A stretch of DNA of 64,000 nt from contig CAWFET010000003.1 in the NCBI GenBank assembly GCA_963815045.1, positions 248,001-312,000 on the forward strand. The letters are read 5' to 3'. Numbering within the stretch: the stretch's first letter is position 1; every line of letters begins with the position of its first letter. A program made the position numbers and the translations under genes. Source of the stretch: DASUPK01 sp963815045 (GTDB lineage: Bacteria; Actinomycetota; Thermoleophilia; Solirubrobacterales; 70-9). Shown one piece after another: positions 31,480-39,022 of the stretch. The notes below the pieces were generated by a model, which was not told the DNA's origin, ran no database searches, and worked only from the letters and a program-made list of their open reading frames with translations.

Positions 31480-33246
31480 CTACTGGCGGTGCTTGCGCTT
31501 CCGGTGCTTCTTGCGGTGCTTCGCCTTCACATCCGCGGAGCCGCTGACTGGATCGCCGAGCGGCAGCGAGACGTCGATGCCCTCGAAGGTGACGGCACCG
31601 GCCGAACGCTGTAGGTCGTAGAGGGAGGAGGAGGCGGTGAGCTGAAGCCTGTAGCCACCGCCCGCCGGCGCCCTGGCGGCGACCATCTCCAGATCGCGGG
31701 AGATCGAGTGCTGCTGACCGTCGAGGGTCAGCGGGATCGGAGTCGCGATGTTGCCGAGCACAGTCCCGTTGCGCGGATTCACGAACTGGGCGTAGATCCA
31801 GGTCTTCTGCGGGGCGGCGGTTCCCTGGTAGGTCAGGTCGAGGTGCGGCGCCCCGACCACGTCTGCATTCGCCGCCGGTCCGGGGATCGAGGCGTTGACC
31901 GCATCGAGAGCCTGCGTGGCGAAGATCAGTGCGCCGCTTCCCTGCCCAGGCACGATCGGGAGCGTGCCGGAGCCGGACGCCCTGAGCTGCCCGGCCGGCT
32001 TGAGCGGATACGCGTCGCTGGTGTGGAGCTGGGCGTCGTCGGCGATCCAGGCGAACTTGGGCCCGGTGTCCGTGTCCTGCTTGCCGCGCAGGTAGCGGTC
32101 GAACCAGGAGAGCTGGCGCTGGTCGAGATAGTTCGAGCCGGGACCCGCTCCCGTCAGGCAGACGCCGTGACCGCCGCAGAACCAGATCATCTTCACGGGG
32201 ACGTTCTGGGTCGCCGAGGCGGGGCCCTTGCGCTTCCTCTTCTTGCCCTTCCTGCGCTTCTTGTGCTTCGCCTTGATCGCTGCGGTGCGCAGGGTGTTGT
32301 CCCCGATGTCCTGGAAGTTGGTGACCCCCTCGTCGAGCGGGAAGAGCGTGTCGACCGTCCCCTGCATGATCAGCGTCGGCACGTGGATCTTCTCGACCAG
32401 GTCGCCGGGGCCGTGTGCGGCCATCCAGGCGAGGTCGTCCTGCGTCGTGGTGCCGGTGGCCACTCCATTGGCGAGGACCGAATAGAAGTGTGGGTCCTGG
32501 CGCCCGGCCGCGGTCGCCGGCGAATTGAGGCCGCCCGGCAGGGACCCCTCGACTCCCAGGGCGATCAGCAGTGAGCCCCAGCCGAACTTGATGTTCTGCT
32601 CCGGGAAGAGGCTGGTCAGCAGGGAGTGCCAGGCGATCGTCGGCGCTATCGCGTCGATTCGCCGATCAAGTGCGGCCGCCACCAGCTGGATGCCGCCGCC
32701 GTAGCTCGCTCCCGCCATCCCGATCGTCGGGTCGTCGGGGCTGGTCGCGCACGTGACGCGGCTCTTCGAGCGGCGCCTGCGGTGCTTGGCACGGCGCTTC
32801 CGCTTCGTCTGGGTGCAAGTCTGGTCCAGCTGGGCCTCGGACTGCTTGGCGACCCAGTCGATCAGGGCCTGGACGTCTCGGCCCTCGTATCGCGGGTCAT
32901 CGATCTCAACGGTCCCTCCGGACTGCCCGAAGCCGCGCGGATCCCAGGTCAGGACGTTGTAGCCGTGGCTGACGAAGTTGCCGATGCCGGGAACTCCGAA
33001 GATCGCGCCCGCCCCGGTGCCGCCGCCCGCATTCGTGTCGCCGGGCTGGCTCCAGCCCGGCCCCTCGAGGATGGTCGGCGCCGGGTTCTGAGCGCTGACG
33101 CCCTTGCCGACGAACCAGTGGGCGGCGATCTTGGTCCCGTCGAAGGAGGTGATCGTCACGTCCTTGGCGCCGGCCGCCGGCGCAAATGCGAGAGTGGCCG
33201 CCAGGACGGCGGCGGTGAGAAGTCCCCCACGGACTCGCCTCCACAT
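31480..33246 (-). CDS. Secreted S15-type (X-Pro dipeptidyl-peptidase/CocE-like) hydrolase with basic inserts
   Basis: 588 residues with a signal peptide (hydrophobic ~7-22, AGA site). Alpha/beta-hydrolase core: GWSQPG, DPRGFGQSGG, nucleophile GASYGGG (Ser ~181), Asp in GTVDTLFP and His in CGGHGVC; a C-terminal jelly-roll domain follows as in CocE/NonD and S15 enzymes. Three strongly basic runs interrupt it: about 150-165, about 340-356 and the last 15 residues. ATG 33246 has TACCGT 8 nt upstream. Substrate may be a peptide or an ester. Confidence 0.85.
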   Translation of the reverse strand: MWRRVRGGLLTAAVLAATLAFAPAAGAKDVTITSFDGTKIAAHWFVGKGVSAQNPAPTILEGPGWSQPGDTNAGGGTGAGAIFGVPGIGNFVSHGYNVLTWDPRGFGQSGGTVEIDDPRYEGRDVQALIDWVAKQSEAQLDQTCTQTKRKRRAKHRRRRSKSRVTCATSPDDPTIGMAGASYGGGIQLVAAALDRRIDAIAPTIAWHSLLTSLFPEQNIKFGWGSLLIALGVEGSLPGGLNSPATAAGRQDPHFYSVLANGVATGTTTQDDLAWMAAHGPGDLVEKIHVPTLIMQGTVDTLFPLDEGVTNFQDIGDNTLRTAAIKAKHKKRRKGKKRKRKGPASATQNVPVKMIWFCGGHGVCLTGAGPGSNYLDQRQLSWFDRYLRGKQDTDTGPKFAWIADDAQLHTSDAYPLKPAGQLRASGSGTLPIVPGQGSGALIFATQALDAVNASIPGPAANADVVGAPHLDLTYQGTAAPQKTWIYAQFVNPRNGTVLGNIATPIPLTLDGQQHSISRDLEMVAARAPAGGGYRLQLTASSSLYDLQRSAGAVTFEGIDVSLPLGDPVSGSADVKAKHRKKHRKRKHRQ

Positions 33247-33254
33247 GGCGCGCG

Positions 33255-33260
33255 ACGGTA
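33255..33260 (-). promoter_or_regulatory. Candidate -10 box TACCGT of the S15-type hydrolase
   Basis: On the complement TACCGT ends 8 nt before ATG 33246; no Shine-Dalgarno sequence is seen. Confidence 0.35.
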
Positions 33261-33306
33261 CCACCGCTTCCCGGGCGCCGCGCCGGTCATAATCGGGACG
33301 AGCCCA

Positions 33307-33379
33307 GGGCGGTTAGCTCAGTTGGGAGAGCGCCTCGTTTACACCGAGGAGGTCGCTGGTTCGAGCCCGGCACCGCCCA
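33307..33379 (+). tRNA. tRNA-Val (anticodon UAC)
   Basis: Acceptor strands GGGCGGT/ACCGCCC; anticodon stem CCTCG/CGAGG around TTTACAC (anticodon TAC at 33340-33342); T arm GCTGG-TTCGAGC-CCGGC; discriminator A. CCA not encoded. Confidence 0.95.
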
Positions 33380-33416
33380 TTCCTCCCTCATCCTCCTCTG
33401 GCTGACTGGCCAATCG

Positions 33417-33441
33417 GATTGGCCCACCCCGGTGCGGGTAT
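33417..33441 (+). promoter_or_regulatory. Sigma-B-like promoter GATT-N15-GGGTAT
   Basis: GATT (33417-33420), 15-nt spacer and GGGTAT (33436-33441) match the Streptomyces sigma-B consensus GNNT-N14-16-GGGTAC/T. It precedes the small membrane peptide gene by 36 nt and suggests stress control by the sigma factor encoded at 60846-61658. Confidence 0.55.
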
Positions 33442-33477
33442 ACGAGCGCCGAGCAAGTCAGGCCACGGAAGGAGGGA

Positions 33478-33627
33478 ATGCTCATGTTGTGGTTAATCGC
33501 AGGCGTTGTTCTGCTGATCATCGCCATCGCGGGTGGGGCCATCATTCACCCCGTGCTGTTCGCGCTGGCAATCGTCGCGCTGCTGATCTTCTTCATGGGA
33601 CGCGGCGGCCGCACCCGCACCATCTGA
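33478..33627 (+). CDS. Small two-helix membrane peptide, lmo0937-like
   Basis: 49 residues: helix 1 (about 4-23), a His-Pro turn (24-25), helix 2 (about 26-40) and a basic GRGGRTRTI end. The layout of two helices with an IxH turn and Arg-rich tail resembles the stress-associated lmo0937 family. A perfect AAGGAGG precedes ATG 33478 and a sigma-B-like promoter lies upstream. It probably sits in the cytoplasmic membrane under stress; mechanism unknown. Confidence 0.72.
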   Translation: MLMLWLIAGVVLLIIAIAGGAIIHPVLFALAIVALLIFFMGRGGRTRTI

Positions 33628-33663
33628 CCCCCGGCGCGCACCTTCAAGCCGGGTTCCGCGTGA

Positions 33664-33700
33664 GGCCCGCTGCCGCCTGAGTCAGGTACGGCAGCGGGCC
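33664..33700 (+). terminator. Stem-loop after the small membrane peptide gene
   Basis: GGCCCGCTGCCG (33664-33675) pairs perfectly with CGGCAGCGGGCC (33689-33700). The 13-nt loop itself contains CCTGA-G-TCAGG. No T-tract. Confidence 0.6.
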
Positions 33701-33777
33701 AGAGCGCGGGAGTAGAAGCGCAGGCCGTCGCGCCAGTGGGTAGCGGATCGGCCGGTCTGCGATACAAGTTCGGGGTC

Positions 33778-35253
33778 TTGTCAGCCACGACTCTTTTCGC
33801 ACATGGGATAGCCAGCGGCGACCCCACGACCGACCGGGTCATGATCTGGACGCAGATCGGCACGGACGCGGAGTCGGCGCCGGTCGGTTGGACCGTCGCA
33901 CGCGACCCCGAGCTCTTGGATGTGGTGGCCTCCGGGGAGACGACCGCCGAGGGCGAGCGCGACCACACGGTCCACGTGGACGTCACCGGCCTGGAGCCGG
34001 GCGTGACGTACCACTACGGCTTCAGCGCGGTGGGCGAGGACTCTCCGGTCGGGCGCACCTGGACCCTGCGATCCGACGCCGACCGCCTGCGCTTGGCGAT
34101 GTGCTCCTGCGCCAAGCACAACGCCGGCTTCTTCAACGCCTACGCGCGGATCGCGGAGCGCGAGGACCTCGACTTCCTGCTCCATCTCGGGGACTACATC
34201 TACGAGGCCGGGAACACGCCGGCGAAGGGGCAGACTCCGGGCGCCGACATCGGCCGCGACTTCGATCCGCTGGAGGAGTGCCGCACGCTCGACGAGTACC
34301 GAACGCGCTATCGCCAGTACCACCGAGACCCCGACGTGCAGGCGCTCCACCGCGCGCTGCCGATCATCCTGACGCTCGACGACCACGAACTCGCCGACGG
34401 CGCCTGGGCCGGGGGCTCGGACGCGCACGACCCGAAGCTGCACGGCCCGTGGGAGGACCGCAAGGCCGCGGCCTTCAGGGCACGCTGGGAATGGCTTCCG
34501 GCCAGGCCTCCGGATCCCGGCGACATGACGCGCGTCTTCCGCCAGATCAGCGTCGGCGACCTCGCCGACATCTTCCTGCTCGACATCCGCTCGCGTCGCG
34601 ACCAACCGGCGCTGGAACCCGAGATGAGCAAGCCCGAGAGGACGATGCTCGGGCCTGAGCAGCGCGAGTGGCTGATGGGCGCGCTCGATGACTCCAGCGC
34701 GGCCTGGCGGCTGGTCGGGAGCCCGTCGATCATGCACCAGACCTTCTCCGATGGCCCGAGCGAGCTCCTCCAGACGGCGATGCTGAAGCTGAAGCTGATG
34801 GACGAGGACGGCGAGGGACCGGATGAGGACCAGTGGGACGGCTACCCGGCCGAGCGCGACGCCGTCCTGGAGAAGTTCTCAGAGCTCGAGGACCTCGCCG
34901 TGCTCAGTGCCGACATCCACGTCTGCGTCGCGTCGCATCTCTCGCGGAACGGCTCGACCGTCGCGCCGGAGATCACCGCGCCGAGCCTCACCTCCCAGAA
35001 TCTCGACGAGAAGCTCAAGCTGGATCCCCGCGACGAGACCATCGTGGCCGCGGAGCGCGAGTTCACCGAGGCGCTCGACCACGTCGAGTGGTGCGAGTTC
35101 TCGGGCCATGGCTACGTCGTGTGCGACGTCGACCGAGACCGGCTGAGGGCGGAGTGGTGGCTGGTCGACGGCGTGCTCGAGCGCCTCCCGGGCGAGACCA
35201 TGGCGGCCGCATACGAGGTGCGGCGCGGCTCGCCCGAGCTGACCGCCGCCTGA
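33778..35253 (+). CDS. PhoD-like alkaline phosphatase/phosphodiesterase without signal peptide
   Basis: About 491 residues: an N-terminal fibronectin-like domain (FAHGIASGDPTTDRVMIWTQ...GLEPGVTYHY) and a metallophosphatase domain with HLGDYIYE, LDDHELADG and LSADIHVC plus FSGHGYVV for the metal site. Ordinary PhoD is Tat-exported; here neither TTG 33778 nor an in-frame GTG 33736 gives a signal peptide, so the enzyme appears cytoplasmic. TTG 33778 fits the usual family start. Likely cleaves phosphate mono- or diesters. Confidence 0.82.
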   Translation: MSATTLFAHGIASGDPTTDRVMIWTQIGTDAESAPVGWTVARDPELLDVVASGETTAEGERDHTVHVDVTGLEPGVTYHYGFSAVGEDSPVGRTWTLRSDADRLRLAMCSCAKHNAGFFNAYARIAEREDLDFLLHLGDYIYEAGNTPAKGQTPGADIGRDFDPLEECRTLDEYRTRYRQYHRDPDVQALHRALPIILTLDDHELADGAWAGGSDAHDPKLHGPWEDRKAAAFRARWEWLPARPPDPGDMTRVFRQISVGDLADIFLLDIRSRRDQPALEPEMSKPERTMLGPEQREWLMGALDDSSAAWRLVGSPSIMHQTFSDGPSELLQTAMLKLKLMDEDGEGPDEDQWDGYPAERDAVLEKFSELEDLAVLSADIHVCVASHLSRNGSTVAPEITAPSLTSQNLDEKLKLDPRDETIVAAEREFTEALDHVEWCEFSGHGYVVCDVDRDRLRAEWWLVDGVLERLPGETMAAAYEVRRGSPELTAA

Positions 35254-35259
35254 GGACGC

Positions 35260-36873
35260 CTACTCGGCGGGCTGCTGGGGCTCGTCGGGCTTGACGTGCT
35301 GCGGCATCAGGGCGCCGGTCGAGCCGGAGCGGTCCCTTTCGATCAGCCTTCGCGCCATCGATTCCCCGTCCTCGGGCAGGAAGGTGCGGCGGAGGTCGTG
35401 CGCCTCGAAGATCTCGTCGAGGTCCTCGCGCGTCAGGGTCTCGTGCTCGAGCGCGTTCGCGGCGAGGTCCTCGAGACAGCGGCGGTTCACCTTCATCAGC
35501 TGGCGCGCCCGCGCATAGGCCATGTGCGCAAGCTCCTGGGCGCTCTGGTCGACGTCGCGCCGGGTTTGGTCCGAGAGCGCGTAGTCGCTGGTCGGCTGCG
35601 CCAGAGGCGCGCTGTCCGGGGGCCCGTGCGAGAGGGTCATGCCGAACTCGGTGACCATCTGCACGCAGATCTTCTGGACGCGGGCCAGGTCGTCCGCCGC
35701 GCCGGAATAGGCCTCGTCGAAGACCTCCTCCTCCGCCGCCCGGCCGCCGAGCAGGATCACGATCTCATCCATCAGGTCCTTGCGGGAGCGCAGATAGCGG
35801 TCCTCGCTGGGTGAGTGTGCGACGAACCCGAGCGCGGGGCCGCGGGGGACGATGCTGAGGATCTCGGGTGGGTCGAGGCCGCAGAGACGACGGCAGAGGG
35901 CGTGACCCGCCTCGTGGTAGGCGACGATCTTGCGCTCCTTCTCGGTCAGCCGCCGTGTCTGCTGGGACCCGACGGACTGGCGCAGGAGCGCCTCGTCGAG
36001 GTCCTCCCGCGAGATCGCCATATGCCCGGCTCGCCCGGCGATGATCGCGGCCTCGTTCAGCGCGTTGGCAAGCTGGGCCCCTGTGAGGCCGGTGGTCTTG
36101 CGGGCCACGTCGGTGAGGTCGATCGTGTCCGCGAGCACCTTGCCCTTGGCGTGCGAGCGGAGAATCGCGTCGCGCCCGTCCCGGTCCGGAGGAGAGACAA
36201 GGACCTGACGGTCGAAGCGCCCGGGGCGCAGGAGCGCCTTGTCGAGCTTCTCGACGTTGTTGGAGGCGGCGAGGACGATCACGGTGCCCGGATCCCGCTC
36301 GAAGCCGTCGAGCTCCACCAGCAGTTGGTTGAGGGCCTGCTCGGTTTCCTTGGTCCCGCCGTCCCCGCCGCCCGAGCCGCGGTGGCCGCCGACGGCGTCG
36401 AGCTCGTCGATGAAGATGACCGCCCGCCCGGAGCTGCGGGCCTCCTTGAAGAGACGGCGGATTCGGGCGGCGCCGCGTCCCACGAACATCTCGACGAAGC
36501 TCGAGCCGGAGGCGGCGAAGAAGTCAACGCCGGCGTGTGCGGCAACGGCGCGGGCCAGCATGGTCTTGCCTGTTCCGGGGGGGCCGTAGAGCAGCACGCC
36601 ACGCGGGGCCCGGGCGCCGAGTGCCTCGAAGCGCTTCGGGTCCTTGAGCCACTCCGCGACGTCGACCAGCTCCTCCTTGGCCGCATCGACGCCCTGGACC
36701 TCGTCCCAGAGGACCGGGGCGATGCTGCTCGCCTTGACCGTCTGGGGACGAGTCGTGCCCATCGTGCTCCGCAGGAAGATCACCAGGACGATCAGAATCC
36801 CGGCCGAGAACGCCACCCCGAAGACGGGGTACCACTCGAAGAAGAAGTCCTGGATCGATGCGAGCAGGGGCAT
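35260..36873 (-). CDS. Short FtsH-like ATP-dependent membrane metalloprotease
   Basis: 537 residues. One N-terminal membrane helix (~16-38) leads directly into the AAA+ domain: Walker A GPPGTGKT (~97-104), Walker B IFIDELDAVGG, SRH LLRPGRFDRQ, and the M41 protease domain with HEAGH (321-325) and the third zinc ligand in SGAADDLARVQ. Typical FtsH has two helices with a ~70-residue external domain between; that domain is missing. It degrades membrane or cytoplasmic proteins. An in-frame TTG at 36885 is an alternative start. No second ftsH is in the window. Confidence 0.9.
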   Translation of the reverse strand: MPLLASIQDFFFEWYPVFGVAFSAGILIVLVIFLRSTMGTTRPQTVKASSIAPVLWDEVQGVDAAKEELVDVAEWLKDPKRFEALGARAPRGVLLYGPPGTGKTMLARAVAAHAGVDFFAASGSSFVEMFVGRGAARIRRLFKEARSSGRAVIFIDELDAVGGHRGSGGGDGGTKETEQALNQLLVELDGFERDPGTVIVLAASNNVEKLDKALLRPGRFDRQVLVSPPDRDGRDAILRSHAKGKVLADTIDLTDVARKTTGLTGAQLANALNEAAIIAGRAGHMAISREDLDEALLRQSVGSQQTRRLTEKERKIVAYHEAGHALCRRLCGLDPPEILSIVPRGPALGFVAHSPSEDRYLRSRKDLMDEIVILLGGRAAEEEVFDEAYSGAADDLARVQKICVQMVTEFGMTLSHGPPDSAPLAQPTSDYALSDQTRRDVDQSAQELAHMAYARARQLMKVNRRCLEDLAANALEHETLTREDLDEIFEAHDLRRTFLPEDGESMARRLIERDRSGSTGALMPQHVKPDEPQQPAE

Positions 36874-36943
36874 ATGCGCCGTCAACCCAACTTATCGGCA
36901 GGCGAGCCGCCTGCCTGCAGCGAATTTTTGGGTGCTGGCGGGC

Positions 36944-37306
36944 CTACGCCTCGCCGTAGAGCATGACCTTGCTCGTGTCGTCCGGATCGGCCTTGATCTG
37001 GAACTTCTTGCCGGGCTGGTAGGCGTTGACGGCGTCCTGGGTCAGGTACTGGTGGACGGTCGTGTCATAGCTCTGGCCGTTCTCGAGCTCGACGCTGACC
37101 GCGATGTCGTAGGCCTTGTTGACCGGATCCGACCCCTCGCCGGACTCGGTGATCGAGTTGATCGTGGCCGTGCCGGCCAGGCCGCCCTGATTCAGCTTCA
37201 TCGCCAGGTTGGCGTACTCGACGTCGCCGGCGGACGGGCTCATCTGCCCCGCTCCCCCTTGCATCGCCTGCTCCTGAGCCTTCTTGATGTTGTCCATCAA
37301 TCCCAT
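36944..37306 (-). CDS. Conserved-looking small soluble protein of unknown function
   Basis: 120 residues, start ATG 37306 with GAAGGAGAG just upstream. A helical N-terminus (GLMDNIKKAQEQAMQ) is followed by a beta-rich domain: ANLAMKLNQGGLAGTATI, IAVSVELENGQSYDTTV and KVMLYGEA. No signal peptide or membrane segment. The C-terminal part looks like a small beta-barrel. No family recognised; no functional link to the divergent cNMP-binding gene can be shown. Confidence 0.6.
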   Translation of the reverse strand: MGLMDNIKKAQEQAMQGGAGQMSPSAGDVEYANLAMKLNQGGLAGTATINSITESGEGSDPVNKAYDIAVSVELENGQSYDTTVHQYLTQDAVNAYQPGKKFQIKADPDDTSKVMLYGEA

Positions 37307-37369
37307 CTGGACTCTCCTTCTCCCCGTGGTGTGCGGTGGACGTCGCACTCTATCCGAGGTTCTTTCGGA

Positions 37370-37375
37370 TACGGT
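37370..37375 (+). promoter_or_regulatory. Candidate -10 box TACGGT, leaderless
   Basis: TACGGT ends 6 nt before ATG 37382 with no Shine-Dalgarno sequence between. Confidence 0.42.
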
Positions 37376-37381
37376 CGGGCT

Positions 37382-37768
37382 ATGGACGCAAGTCAGCTGA
37401 AGCGCATTCCGCTCTTCTCGGACGCGTCAGACGAGGAGCTCAAGCAGGTCGCCGCCTTCGCGCAGTCGAAGGAGATCCCGGAGGGCGAGGAGATCGTCTC
37501 GGAGGGCGGATTCTCGCGCGAGCTGCTGGCGATCGAGGAGGGCACCGCGGAGGTGACCCGTGACGGCGAGCGCCTCGCCGACCTCGGGCCGGGAGACGTC
37601 TTCGGCGAGGCGGGGATGCTGGACGACTCGATGCGGAGCGCAACGGTCACGTCGACGTCGCGAATGAGGCTGATCAGCCTCGGCCACTTCGAGGTGAAGC
37701 GCCTGAAGAAGGACGCCCCCGGCGTCTACCGCAGCATCGAGCAGCTCGTCGAGGAACGCTCCGAGTAG
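37382..37768 (+). CDS. Stand-alone cyclic-nucleotide-binding domain protein
   Basis: 128 residues forming one cNMP-binding beta-roll: LKRIPLFSDASDEELKQVA, the paired-strand region EIVSEGGFSRELLAIEEG, and the phosphate-binding cassette GDVFGEAGMLDDSMRSATV with Glu and Arg in the cAMP-contacting positions. No DNA-binding helix-turn-helix or effector domain is attached, so it probably acts through a partner protein. The TAG stop directly abuts the stop of the convergent FAH gene (TAGCTA). Confidence 0.85.
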   Translation: MDASQLKRIPLFSDASDEELKQVAAFAQSKEIPEGEEIVSEGGFSRELLAIEEGTAEVTRDGERLADLGPGDVFGEAGMLDDSMRSATVTSTSRMRLISLGHFEVKRLKKDAPGVYRSIEQLVEERSE

Positions 37769-38608
37769 CTACGCGATCTGCGTGCGAAGCTCGCCCAGGG
37801 TGGGCGAGGTGATCACGATCTCGTCTCCGGACTTGAGCCAGACGCGGGGCTCGCGCACGCTGCCGACGCCGGACGGCGTCCCGGTCGACACGATGTCCCC
37901 CGGCACGAAGCTCATCCAGCGCGACAGCCGCGCCACGAGCTCGGCGACGGAGAAGACCAGGTCGGACGTCGAGGCGTCCTGCATCCGCTCGCCGTTCAGG
38001 TCGAGCGTGAAGGAGATCGAGTCCGGTTCTCCAGCCTCATCCGGAGTGACGAGCGCCGGGCCGCACGGCGCCGATCCGTCGAAGACCTTGCCCGGCATCC
38101 ACTGCGGAGTGGCGAACTGCAGGTCCCGGGCGGAGAGGTCGTCGAGCAGCATGTAGCCCGCGATCGCGTCGAGCGCCCGGTCCGGCTCGACGTCCTTGCA
38201 CGGCCTGCCGATGACGAAGGCCACCTCCGCCTCGTAGTCGACCTTCTCGCTGGCGGCCGGGAGCTGGACCGTCGCATCCGGTGGTGCGAGGGCGTTCCGG
38301 AACTTGGCGAAGAAGGTCGGCTGCTCGGGAGGGTCGATGCCGGCCTCCGCGGCGTGGGATCGGTAGTTGAGGCCGATGCAGACGATCTTGTCCGGGTCCG
38401 GTATCGGGGGCAGCAGCTGGGGGTCGGCGACCGGATCGGGTCCGCCACCGTCGATTCCCTTCGAGAGCTCCTCGACGCGCTCGGTCTCGATCAGCTCCCT
38501 GACGGTGACATGCTCGACGCCGAGCACCGGGGCCGCGTCGATCACCCCGCCCTCGGTCTGCACGCCGGCGCGAGGCCTGCCGCCGTCGCTGAACGTCACC
38601 AGCCTCAT
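37769..38608 (-). CDS. Fumarylacetoacetate hydrolase family protein
   Basis: 279 residues: VCIGLNYRSHAAEAG, FAKFRNALAPPDATV, metal-binding DYEAEVAFVIGR, GYMLLDDLSARDLQ and VSTGTPSGVG are the FAH C-terminal domain motifs. Members hydrolyse C-C bonds or isomerise/decarboxylate acylpyruvates and aromatic ring-cleavage products. ATG 38608 has TAGGGT 6 nt upstream. No other aromatic-degradation gene is adjacent, so the substrate is open. Confidence 0.9.
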   Translation of the reverse strand: MRLVTFSDGGRPRAGVQTEGGVIDAAPVLGVEHVTVRELIETERVEELSKGIDGGGPDPVADPQLLPPIPDPDKIVCIGLNYRSHAAEAGIDPPEQPTFFAKFRNALAPPDATVQLPAASEKVDYEAEVAFVIGRPCKDVEPDRALDAIAGYMLLDDLSARDLQFATPQWMPGKVFDGSAPCGPALVTPDEAGEPDSISFTLDLNGERMQDASTSDLVFSVAELVARLSRWMSFVPGDIVSTGTPSGVGSVREPRVWLKSGDEIVITSPTLGELRTQIA

Positions 38609-38614
38609 GCGGCC

Positions 38615-38620
38615 ACCCTA
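38615..38620 (-). promoter_or_regulatory. Candidate -10 box TAGGGT of the FAH gene
   Basis: On the complement TAGGGT is followed by exactly 6 nt and ATG 38608. Confidence 0.45.
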
Positions 38621-38644
38621 GTCCGTCTCCCCGGCATCGCGCGA

Positions 38645-38665
38645 GCGGGTTCGTTAGGTTCCCGC
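38645..38665 (+). promoter_or_regulatory. Possible cold-shock gene promoter
   Basis: TAGGTT (38655-38660) may be a -10 box, giving a 5' leader of about 50 nt. It sits inside the inverted repeat GCGGG...CCCGC (38645-38649/38661-38665). Weak evidence. Confidence 0.3.
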
Positions 38666-38718
38666 GCCATCAGAGGGGGGTCAATCCCCGGAAACAAGCA
38701 GTGTGCGAGGAGGCACGA

Positions 38719-38928
38719 ATGGCAGAAGGCACCGTCAAGTGGTTCAGCAACGAGAAGGGTTATGGCTTCATCACGCCGGATGACGGCAGCAAGGACCTCT
38801 TCGTCCACTTCTCGAGCATCGACGGCGACGGCTACAAGTCGCTCGACGACGGCGCGCGGGTGAGCTACGAGTCCGAGGAGGGCCCGAAGGGCCCCGTCGC
38901 CACCAACGTTTCGCTGGTGAGCGGCTAG
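38719..38928 (+). CDS. csp: Cold-shock protein (CspA family)
   Basis: 69 residues with the cold-shock fold and both RNA-binding motifs, KGYGFITPDD and DLFVHFSSI. It binds single-stranded RNA/DNA and prevents secondary structure. ATG 38719 has GAGGAGG at 38707-38713. A leader of ~50 nt precedes it, and tRNA-Asp follows within 17 bp. Confidence 0.95.
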   Translation: MAEGTVKWFSNEKGYGFITPDDGSKDLFVHFSSIDGDGYKSLDDGARVSYESEEGPKGPVATNVSLVSG

Positions 38929-38944
38929 CCTGCAAGTCGCCCTC

Positions 38945-39018
<74 letters not shown>

Positions 39019-39022
39019 TTCT

